Part shown: positions 33,014 through 42,076 of the stretch, in pieces
Layout: each line of letters opens with the position of its first letter
Position numbering within the stretch: the first letter of the stretch is position 1
Source: Gliomastix tumulicola
Lineage: Eukaryota; Ascomycota; Sordariomycetes; Hypocreales; Bionectriaceae
Reading direction: 5' to 3'
DNA length: 64,000 nucleotides
Assembly (NCBI GenBank): GCA_001599755.1
Contig: BCHX01000004.1
Coordinates: forward strand, 930,001 to 994,000
The notes under the pieces: generated by a model
The model's input: only the letters and a program-made list of their open reading frames with translations
Told to the model about the DNA's origin: nothing
Databases searched by the model: none
Program-made: the position numbers and the translations under genes

Positions 33014-33553
33014 TCAAACGGGAGCCGGGAGTGGCGGCAGGCAGATCTTTGTTTTAGCCTTGAGGTTATCGCAAACCAAGCCGGCATTGAAGTTGACCAC
33101 GTCGTCGACGGAGATGCCACGGCTGTCTCCTAGATCCCAGCACGAGTCTCCGCCCTGCACGGTATAGGGCTCGGTGCCGTCGGGGCAGATCTTTTCAGCA
33201 GAGGCGGTGTCGTCGGAGCTGCCTGACGATGCTGCGTAGTGAAGGTACCAGAAAAGAAGCATCAGGGACACACCAACGATGACGCCAAAGTTGAGAAGAG
33301 GCATCACATCGGCACGCCACGAAGGCTTCTGCGACTGGTCTGACACGATGAAGGGCTCCATGTCATCGTCGTCAGGAGCCGGTCCGTCACTCACGCGGAA
33401 GAGTCGACCATAGGAATTGCCTGGAGCGCTCTCCCAGTAGCTGCCGTCTTCGTCTTGGAAAGTGCTGACTTGCGTGTCAGCATCGTAGCCGACTCGTGTC
33501 ATGCCTTCCGGGAGGCGCTCCTCGTCGGAGTCATAGCGAGAAAAGCGAGACAT
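33014..33553 (-). CDS. Single-pass membrane protein with C-terminal LysM domain
   Basis: A single-exon gene of 179 residues. The start at 33553 (MSRFSRYDSDEERLPEGM) gives the acidic, Tyr/Asp-rich N-terminus. One membrane segment lies at about 98-116 (FGVIVGVSLMLLFWYLHYA). After it, the C-terminus holds one LysM-like domain (EPYTVQGGDSCWDLGDSRGI ... NFNAGLVCDNL ... ICLPP). LysM domains bind chitin or related N-acetylglucosamine polymers (family knowledge). With a type II topology the LysM would face the lumen or cell exterior. Unlike secreted LysM effectors it has a membrane anchor and no cleavable signal peptide, so a structural or wall-sensing role is more likely than effector function. Confidence 0.87.
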   Translation of the reverse strand: MSRFSRYDSDEERLPEGMTRVGYDADTQVSTFQDEDGSYWESAPGNSYGRLFRVSDGPAPDDDDMEPFIVSDQSQKPSWRADVMPLLNFGVIVGVSLMLLFWYLHYAASSGSSDDTASAEKICPDGTEPYTVQGGDSCWDLGDSRGISVDDVVNFNAGLVCDNLKAKTKICLPPLPAPV

Positions 33554-34546
33554 TTGCAAGAACGGATGCGTAATTTCAATAGAAGCGGTAATTTGTGGTT
33601 TGAAAGGAGAAAAGCTCGATGCTTTTGGGGCAGAGAATGAGGAGGAAAAGGGATCGAAAATAACATGATTACTTCCCAGGGGTAACGTGTCTCAGCTCCG
33701 GCTGCGCCGCCCCGTTACGTCAGCAAGCACGTGAGCCATCCCCTTGTTCCCTTCCCTTGCTCGACGACTGTCCATGCTGACCTTTTTGATTGAAATAAAT
33801 CTACCTACTAAACATCTATGTCGTGGAAAATTCCAAACCGACTGCAATGGTTCAAGTGTGTCGACTATGTTCGCCTGTTATTAAATATAGGGATGGAGGT
33901 AACTGGTCAGGCAGCCAGCGGCCCTTCGCAGAACATCAACATCCGAATTTCCACCACTCACTTTGTCCCCTCGATCCTCCGGCCCTTGCCTCCGGCAGTG
34001 AAGATTCAGACGGCCTAGAAACATGTGTCTGCTGGCAGGCTTTGCCATGTCTTAGCATTCAAGGCTATGCTACCATGGAGTGTTACGAGTCCGTACTCCG
34101 TAGGCGGGAGACGAACATCGCCCCCCACTTTAGGTGAGTTGCATTCTCGTCCTCGAGGCATCGTTACTCGCCTGTTTAAGCACGACTCTCTGGAGCAGGT
34201 TTCCTCGTATTGGCTGGTAACATGGGGTAGGGTTCAGCTCAAATTTAACCGCAATTCGTTTGGGACACCAAATGGACCTTATTTCGTACGCAGCTGTGCT
34301 GCTCCTCTGCCAAGTGGAAACACGTGTAAGGTGCCATATATAGCAAGGTCGTAAGCAAGGCATATTGACTGAATGACAGGGGTTTGTACACTTCGAAAGC
34401 AGGACCTCTGAATAAGAAACAATGCCTATATAGCAAAGCAACTCTATGACTCCTCCTTTCGTTTGGCCACCTACTTCACCTCATGTTGTCAATGAACAAG
34501 CTGTGGTTTTTCGTTACCATCCACCATCCCTTAGTCTCATCACGAC
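33554..34546. other. 1 kb intergenic region before the HET gene
   Basis: No gene is seen. A TATATAG element near 34337-34343 and a CACGTG at 34321 lie about 200 bases upstream of the HET gene start and may be promoter elements. Base composition becomes less GC-rich from here rightward. Confidence 0.45.
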
Positions 34547-37113
34547 ATGGATCAAATTGACGCTATTTCAAGCCCCCATGAGGGCGACAAAGATGCATTC
34601 AGCACTGCATCGACCTCTGATGTGGCTGTCGTGACATCGGAACCGGTCGGGGTGCTGACGTGCGACGGGTGTGAGGAACGAATCTTTGATATACGGCACA
34701 AGTGTCAAGATTGCCCAGACTTCGACTACTGCGCAAGCTGCTTTCCAGATGCAGCGATCATCCACCCAACACATACCTTCCTTGAGATGGCTGCACCGTC
34801 AAGACCACAGGCATCGCCATCCGAAACAACGCCATCTGTGGATGATCACACAACACAAGCCGTGTCCATCAGCTCGGGGATGGATGACCTTTCCCTCACA
34901 ACATCTACCCGCACCACACAATGTCGAAGTTGTTCCAATTTCACACATTTGCTTACATCGGTCTCCTGGCTCTTGCGCGACCGCCCAAAGGGACAGTCTC
35001 CCGTCCTCTTATGGCGCGTGACCATAGCCAAGCTCGTTGAAGCTACGCAGCGGGGGTGTTCATTCTGCGCCTTTCTCCTCGGTCGCGTCTTCGATGACCC
35101 CTTGACCGTGACGGTCATGTTGTTCAAGCCCAAGGCGGCCTGGTACACGGCCCCGTTAGAGCACGACGAGGAACGCACGGCTCTTGTCCAGCGCTGGATG
35201 GAGAAGGTTCCTGTCTTGGGCAATGAAAAGATAGATCTCGCCGTTGCTCCAGAATATGGCGTCGATGAACATGACATCCAGAAACTGAAGATTGGTCTTG
35301 CGTTTTCGGAAGAATCGGAAGAGGAGCAGCAGGAGAAGGCGCGCAAGTATGGCATTCGCGCCCCATTCCGTTTCCGTGCCTTTGCTTCTACTGGTAGGCA
35401 TTCCTGGTAGACCCGTCCTGTTCCTTGACTGCATACTGACAATATGTAGGCAATCCTGCAAGCGACCATCTGACTACACGGCCGCCGAACCCGTCTCCCA
35501 AGTCCCCTGAAAGCATAGAACTGGTGAGGAGCTGGATGAAAGACTGCGAGAGCAACCACCCTCACTGCCGCAGTGCCGCTGCCAGCACGACATTGCCACC
35601 CAGAGTACTTGACGTATCTGGGTCTTCAGACAACAGTGAAGTTCGGCTGTACGAGTCTGCTGAGAATGAGCAAGGGCGGTATGCCACGCTCAGTTACTGC
35701 TGGGGTGGTCCCCAAGAAAGTCAGACAACACTGGCAAATTTGCAGGCGAGACTGTCGAGTATGTCTCTAGCAGAGCTGCCCCAGACGCTACAGGATGCCG
35801 TCTACATTACCAGGGAGCTCGGCATCCAATATCTTTGGATCGACTCTCTGTGCATCGCCCAGGATGACCCTTCAGATAAACAGGCCCAGATCGATCAAAT
35901 GGGGTCCATCTACCAGGGATCCGCCATTACAATCTGCGCGAGCCGAGAGTCCAACGTGACCGGAGGGTTCCTTGAGAATTGGGCCAGCCCTGAGACAGGA
36001 ATGTGGCCGGACCTTATTCCTCTCAAATATCCGATCCTTGACAAGGCGACAGCATCCTACGAGGATGCAATGCAGCTCCCCGTGCGGTCTGGAACGATAT
36101 GGCTCGCCATCAATGAAGAGCCGATGTCGCAGCTTGTCCCCAGCCCCCTCTCACGACGTGGCTGGTGTATGCAAGAGAAACTGCTCTCCCCTCGGATCAT
36201 CGATTTTGGAAGGTGGCCGGTCTGGCGCTGCCTTGCAGGATGTCAACATGAGGGGGCGCTGTCTGAAGATAAGAATCAGTCTGAGGAGCTTCGCTATAGC
36301 AAACTTCTTTTGACGACGCGCGAGCACGACATGAAGCTAGACATGTTCAGAACTGCGCAGCTGTACCGTGGTTGGTATAAGGCGGTGGAATTCTACAGTC
36401 GAACGACGCTTGGCGACAGGACTGATCGTCTCCCTGCTATAGGTGGCATTGCCTCCCGAATGAGCTCTGTCACTGGCATCGAGTACCTCGCAGGTCTGTG
36501 GAGGAACAACCTGCTTCATGACCTCCTATGGCAGTCTAATCCAGGAGAATGGGATCGTCGAGGGGAGTCCTGGCTCGCTCCATCGTGGTCTTGGGCCTCA
36601 GTTGATGGACCTATTCTGTACAGTGCCATCACCCCTGAAGCGGAGCCTCTGGCACAGGTACTGGACTGCAAAGTCGAGCCTATCGCTGGATCACAAACCG
36701 GTTTTGGTCAAGTCTCTGGGGGCGTTATCGTTGTTCAAGGTCCTTTCTCAGAAATCAGCCGCGACTTCACTCATCGGATCATGAGCGACCAAAACATGGC
36801 GCCGGCTCCCCCCAAAAACAATGACCTCGCCCAGTGGCACAGAGCATTGATGCAGAACCTCATCATGAGGCCCGGGGGCTCTACGGATCTTGAATCGCTG
36901 CCTAGTGGCAAGCTTTTTGTGCTCCTTGCGTTCAAGAGGGACTGGTTCGTTAGGCATGAGGAGACCATTGAAGAGAAGTGTTTGTCTGGGCTGTTGCTAC
37001 GAGAAATCGGAGACGGGGAATATGAAAGGATCGGTGCATTCGCGAACCAACCAGCCGAAGATTTTGAGGAGGAGAATATGGCTTGGGAAGAAAAGAGGGT
37101 GGTTATGGTATGA
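34547..37113 (+). CDS. ZZ zinc-finger / HET-domain fusion protein
   Basis: Exons are 34547-35393 and 35450-37113, giving 836 residues. The N-terminus has a complete ZZ zinc finger: C39, C42, C53, C56, C62, C65, H73 and H76. The central region contains a HET domain from about residue 360, with hallmark sequences YATLSYCWGG, LPQTLQDAVY, IQYLWIDSLCI and IYQGSAITICAS. HET domains mediate vegetative incompatibility and can trigger cell death when cells of different type fuse (family knowledge). ZZ fingers bind peptides or modified protein ends. The C-terminal region (RRGWCMQEKLLSPRIIDFG onward) is the usual HET-protein extension. The intron joins in frame as STG-NPAS. It is likely a signalling protein of an allorecognition or immune-like pathway; the partner is unknown. 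Confidence 0.93.
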
Positions 37114-37670
37114 GTTGTAGTCAGAGCTTCCTTCGTAAACCCGTTTTCGCAAGGCAAAGCTTTTACTGGTATTGTTTCAATCCGTGATGGAATATTATAC
37201 TTCGACACACTGATTAAAGAGTACTATGAATGGTTTCATTTGACTAGAGAATGCGGGACGTAGTCAAAGAAAGACCTGAGCCACATGCTCATCCAAATTA
37301 TATGGCCATATAAACCAACACAGGCGTGGAACTGTCCATAGTCCAACAGTCAAAACTTTCTGTTCTGTCCCAGACTCTCATGTTGAGGATCTTGAAGTAT
37401 TGCCTCTCCAGTCTTAAGGGACGAACCGAGATCATCGGAGTAATGCACAGCTTTCAACTTTGTCAAATATGCAAAGGATCAACTCCATCATCACAATTGG
37501 GTCTCATCTCACATTTATGCACATAATTATATGGATGCTGAGCAAGTTTCTATAGGGAAGTATGTGAGAACGACAAGATCTCAAATGGGAAAATATTATT
37601 CCAACTAATGCTATGCTAGCTCTTTGAATAGGTAGGTTAGTAGTTATACACTATGCCATTCCTGGTAGTT
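37114..37670. other. Intergenic region with one arm of a degenerate repeat
   Basis: AT-richer non-coding sequence between convergent genes. Positions 37542-37611 form one copy of a degenerate repeat whose partner is at 39841-39910. Confidence 0.55.
37542..37611 (+). repeat. Degenerate dispersed repeat, copy A
   Basis: Begins GCAAGTTTCTATA, identical over 13 bases to copy B at 39841. It then aligns without gaps for about 70 bases at roughly two-thirds identity by eye, and many of the differences are transitions. Confidence 0.5.
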
Positions 37671-38372
37671 CTATGAGTAATGTACTTCCATCATGATATT
37701 GCAGGCTGCAGCATTGGCCATAGCAGAGAGGGCGAATACCCACCCATTCACTCGGGGCCCTGGACTTTTGGCTGCAGCGTTCTGGACCGCCTTCTTCACG
37801 GCATCAACCCAAACAGTGCACACTGCCGCCTTCTGGGAGGTCGGCGTGATATCCGCGAGAGCACGACCAATCCGGTGGAAGTTCTGATTAACCCCCTCGA
37901 TCACTTCCGTTGCCTTGTACTCTGTTATTTGAGGTAGGCGGGCCATGACGATTGCCGTCGCAGATTCGGTGCAGCTCTCCCGAATCAGGTTAGAGGTGCC
38001 TAGGGGGTTAGCAGACTGGTCGTGAAGAGCGGCCAAGTCTTCTACTACCTGCACCATGACAGAGCCGACGATGCTGATGATAGTCAGCTGGTCTTCCCGG
38101 GCTACGCCTGCTGTGTGTATATTCTCCTGATATGGAGGTGGTGAACCGGACGGGGTGGTTCCTAAGCCTAGGTACTTTCTCAGCTAAGGGTGTTCTCTTT
38201 CAATGCCAGGATAAGTGTGCACGCATGAGTATATTGCTGTCTTACCCTTCTTACTGCCACGGTCGACGAACAGAGCGCCTTTGACATCCTTCTTCCAACG
38301 AGGCGGGAGATATAAAGGTCCCCAGTTGAAGGGCCCTCCTTTCCTCGTGCACTTCGTCCCCTGTCCTGACAT
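37671..38372 (-). CDS. Hypothetical small protein, HET neighbourhood
   Basis: Proposed exons are 38372-38246 and 38167-37671, giving 207 residues. The first exon reads MSGQGTKCTRKGGPFNWGPL and the second continues in frame as GLGTTPSGSPPPYQENIHTA. The donor GTAAG is good. The acceptor CTAG at 38168 is chosen because it alone keeps the long downstream frame; an upstream TTAG would break it. The C-terminal half is helical, Ala-rich and mildly hydrophobic (WVDAVKKAVQNAAAKS, WVFALSAMANAAACNIMMEV), without a clear membrane span. I do not recognise the family. It is convergent with the HET gene. Function unknown. Confidence 0.5.
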
Positions 38373-38949
38373 GGTGATGTGTACGGCGAACGCCGGTGTG
38401 GGATTTCTTTCTTCAAGCAAGTAGTATTTTTGTGATTTTTGATGGTGCATGAGCTTCAAGCCACAGGTGAGGGTGGGTATGGCTGATCTTATACCTTCGT
38501 TGGGGGCCCATTAAGCGCAGAAGATGGCTGGAGGACTACTCATAGGTCTTTTGAAATGGCTGGACATGGTTCACGATAAGCTTTGCCCGTTTGAGATCAA
38601 CAAAGTCTAGAAGTATTTAATAAAGGACCAGTTTCTCTTCATGGTGTGATGGGCGCTTGTAATTTTATCAATGCAATCCTCTATTTCAGGCTCTCAACGT
38701 TACATCTTTGTGCTGATTCACACTCCCAGATTTAAGTACGCTATAGGTAGCTCTTGGCCCCTCCGGGTTGAGCTCTTAGAGTATATTAACGAGTTGTCAT
38801 GCCGACAAGAGGCTACAGAAGCCCAGTTCAAAGTAAATAAGGAGGTGGATTGCGAGACATTTGCACTTGCCCAAGCAGGAGCAAATAAATACCTGAAGGT
38901 AAGCATCTCTCCTCACCACGATATACAGATTTCTTTTCCCTCCAACAAC

Positions 38950-39014
<65 letters not shown>

Positions 39015-39034
39015 CAAGAGATCAAATAGACACA
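38373..39034. other. Intergenic region with a possible unassigned exon and a CA microsatellite
   Basis: A plus-strand frame at 38671-38898 (start MQSSISGSQRYIFVLIHT) ends at a good donor (CTGAAG then GTAAGC). No acceptor links it in frame to the downstream small membrane protein, so it is left unassigned. A long CA tract occupies 38953-39010. Confidence 0.35.
38953..39010. repeat. CA dinucleotide microsatellite
   Basis: About 28 uninterrupted CA units, the longest dinucleotide tract in the window, ending 25 bases before the start codon of the small membrane protein gene. Confidence 0.95.
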
Positions 39035-39373
39035 ATGAGGCTGTCCTACGGAGTCATGCTGTCGATCGGGGTGGGGGCCGGGCTGGTGGCCGTCTTCCTC
39101 CTAATGATAGTGGTTCTAGTGGTTCTAGCTTATCGTGGACGCTGGCGCCGTCACCGCCGGGTGTCCGACGTCGAGAATGGGCCGATCTCAAGACGAGAGA
39201 TGGGCCCCATCTCGACGGCGGTGCCCGCGGTCGCCTCCATAAGGATTGCGATCGCGGGTGCGATCATCCAGGAGTTGGCACCGGGCAATTATGTTCGGCG
39301 TGTGACTCCTCCCTGCCCGACGGCAGGAGTGAACGCCGCAGAGGGGAAGGGGGAAGAGGGGGTAGTGGCCTAA
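39035..39373 (+). CDS. Hypothetical small single-pass membrane protein
   Basis: A single open frame of 112 residues. The N-terminus is one long hydrophobic span (about residues 9-32, with GVGAGLVAVFLLMIVVLVVL). An Arg-rich stop-transfer stretch follows (YRGRWRRHRR), then a polar tail with a small internal repeat (GPISRRE, GPIS). The hydrophobic segment could be a signal anchor with the tail in the cytosol. I recognise no family. Support comes from membrane-protein composition and sensible codon use only. The CA tract just upstream would fall in the 5' leader or promoter. Confidence 0.45.
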   Translation: MRLSYGVMLSIGVGAGLVAVFLLMIVVLVVLAYRGRWRRHRRVSDVENGPISRREMGPISTAVPAVASIRIAIAGAIIQELAPGNYVRRVTPPCPTAGVNAAEGKGEEGVVA

Positions 39374-40384
39374 ATATTGTTATTCATGTATTTTTATCAA
39401 GAAAGTACTTGCCATGAGGTAATTCCAATACTCATCTATAATGAATTTAGAACTTCAGTGTTTACTAGAGCCCAAATGAAACTATAATCTGCCTTTCGTT
39501 TTCTCCTTCTTTTCTTTTTGTTTTCTTTCTTTCTTCTACGCCTTGGCCAAGCAAAAGATCAAATTCTCTGGCGAATCTTTGATACCAAGAATTGCCGACT
39601 AGTTCCCCCATTGGGAGCTGAGGCCCCCTACCACACTGTCAGAGTTTTTAGACGTTATGGTCCATATGAAGAGGTTCAGGGAAGACGACCAGCAATGTTA
39701 GACACAACCGTCTCAAGCAACACCTAATGGCTGGGCACCCTTCTTCTATACCATACTCATTATCTTGACGTCGAGGCGAGTAGGACTACCCGTTAATTTC
39801 GCAACTTCTCCTGTCACGCCATATTACTCGGCTGAGCCTGGCAAGTTTCTATATGTAAGTACATTAGAACTACGATGGTTCAGATAGGGACATCCTAGTT
39901 CAACCAATATACCCCTAGATTGTGCCAGTTCTTTGGCCTCCTTGGAGTATCCCACGATTCCAATCCCAGTTTCATGTGCGAATTAGCAGCTAGATCAAAT
40001 GGATGAGAATTTCCAGCCACTCGCAGATCTGGAAAGGTGTAATATGAGCATTTGTGAGCTTACCTCATGAAATCATCTACACAAGAGAGGAAGAGGGACT
40101 ACTCTCAGCATCCAAACTCGTCCTGAAGGGGGCAAAACAGTACTGCAAGAAACTTAATACGAACTCGATCATGCGAACAGTTAGCCGATGACTTAGTGTA
40201 GATGACACATCCCTTTAGCTTTCTGCAAGAAGATATGGCGAAGTCAAAGGCCGTAAGTTAAAGTGCCTCAATGCATAGCCAATATTTCAATGGTCCACCC
40301 ACACACATACACACATAGTATGTCTATCATACCGCCGCGAAACTCATCTTAAGAGCTCATGTTGCTCCAAGGTCCCCAATGGAT
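39374..40384. other. 1 kb intergenic region with repeat copy B
   Basis: No gene is seen; open frames are short and AT-richer than the flanking genes. The degenerate repeat copy B lies at 39841-39910. Confidence 0.5.
39841..39910 (+). repeat. Degenerate dispersed repeat, copy B
   Basis: Partner of copy A at 37542-37611 in the same orientation, 2.3 kb away. The 13-base start is identical and the rest is diverged. Confidence 0.5.
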
Positions 40385-41578
40385 CTAGACTTGCGGATAT
40401 TTCCATGCCAGCCATGCTATGACTAGCTGGAAGATTCCAATGATGACACTGAGGAAGCCGAAAAGCACGGCAAGAAATAGTCCCAGAATCGCGACTGTCA
40501 ATGCGTTCCTCTCCGAGGTATGTCTCTCAAACCACGCCACCATGGCGTTTGCTGGTGGTGGGTTCTTCACCAGCTTGTAGAGACTCTCGAGCCGGTTACC
40601 CCAGTATTCGTACGCCATGTTCGGCTGCTCAGAATCTGGCCGGATGAAGTCGACATACCGGCAATCTCGGTCGAAACCCTTCTTCTTGACCATCTTCTTC
40701 AAGAGGAAGTCAGATCTACTATCCTCTACCACAGGGAAGAGGATTTGATGAATCGTCATGAGCGTTTCGAGAACGAGTCTTGGCGGTAGACCTCCCCTGC
40801 GAGGGCCGTGTTAGTCTCTTGGGGCCGTTGACGAAAAGGAAATATGGTCTTACTTCTCAAGACTTTCTTCAAACCCGAGTCCTAAGGAGTCGTCCCGCGT
40901 GCGCCGAAGCTGAGCTTTTAGAAACGAGACGTGATGGAAGACTTTAAGACTTTTTGTGCTAGAGTCGTACAAGAGGTGCTCAAGAAGATTACTCGTAGGC
41001 TTGATCTCAATGTTGTACCTTCCTATCAACTTCCAAGCTTTGAGGGATTTCCTGTGATTGAAACCAAGATAGCTCGAAGGTGGTTGGGCGTATTGCTCTT
41101 GAGAACGCAGCTGCCCAATGCCCTGAGCTTGGAATATGCCCGCAAGAAAGTCGCAGAACCTTGTGTTGCCTTCCCATCCGGTATGATCAAAGTTGATGCG
41201 TTTGACTTCGCTCGGGGAATAGAATCTCGACCTGCAGTCTACCAGAAATAGGATATTGATGGTCGTGTTTATGATCTTCTGCCTATAGCTGTCCTCGGTC
41301 ACGCCGCGAAGAGGCTTTGACTTTGCAGTAAAGTCATCAAATGTGTCTCTGCTACTGTTTTGTAGCGACGAGATGCATTCTAGGAGCTCGGCTGTTGTTT
41401 GGAGCGCGGGGGCACCGATGTCGATGACGACGTCATTTGGGGAATCTGCAAAAGGGCGAACCACACTGTTGTAATGCTTCATGTATGCATCCAGCGCTGT
41501 TGCCCCGTATGCACCCTCCATCTTGCCAAAGACGACATCGCGAATCTGTTGTTGCTCTTGTTCGTCTGGTGGTAACAT
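40385..41578 (-). CDS. Fungal protein with C-terminal membrane anchor, unknown function
   Basis: Exons are 41578-40854 and 40796-40385, giving 378 residues. The N-terminal about 330 residues look soluble and mixed alpha/beta or helical (MLPPDEQEQQQIRDVVFGKM ... LQTTAELLECISSLQNSS). The C-terminus has YEYWGNRLESLYKLVKNPPP and AWFERHTSERNALTV, followed by a hydrophobic region of about 30 residues (LFLAVLFGFLSVIIGIFQLV). That region could form one long or two short membrane spans, ending AWLAWKYPQV. This C-terminal layout recurs in uncharacterised proteins of filamentous fungi (recollection, not checked). No enzymatic motif is seen. It sits between the HET gene and a protease-like gene. Confidence 0.82.
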
Positions 41579-42076
41579 GAGTGCTGGTTCCTGTGATGGC
41601 GAGGAAGAGGATAGGAAAGTGGACGATGGTTTGACTCGTTAGAGAAGTGAGCGATTACTGTAGCAGTCAGATCAGCTGCTTCTCTAGCGTGCTCTCAATA
41701 AGCCCAAGGTCACAAATTACGATAGCATAGTACTGCACTTTGCCTCAGCACTGCACCTCGCCCCAGCACAGCCCACACACACCTCAAACATCCAGGCCTG
41801 GAATTGCTGTCAGGAAAGCGGGATTTTAAAACTTAAGAGCGAGAGATATTCGGCTTGTGCAACCCTTTTTTATCAATTCATGGTATCAAGTCCCTGACTT
41901 TGGATGACCGGTCCTCGAGCCTTGTGGGAGGCATCTACTATCGAAAGAGTGCTATTGGTGATTCTATTACACCCGTCGCTAAAGTGGCATCGCCTACCTA
42001 TTTGACGCATTGCGCCGTCGACGCGCGTCGCATCTGATCATAGAACGGCGGAGGAACACCTAACGGTGATTACACC
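41579..42076. other. Divergent intergenic region
   Basis: A 0.5 kb promoter region shared by the membrane-anchored protein (minus) and the protease-like gene (plus). No other feature is seen. Confidence 0.5.

Noticed and set aside
38953..39010. CRISPR-like or tandem array
   Set aside because: It is a plain CA dinucleotide microsatellite without spacers, and CRISPR arrays are not expected in a fungal chromosome.
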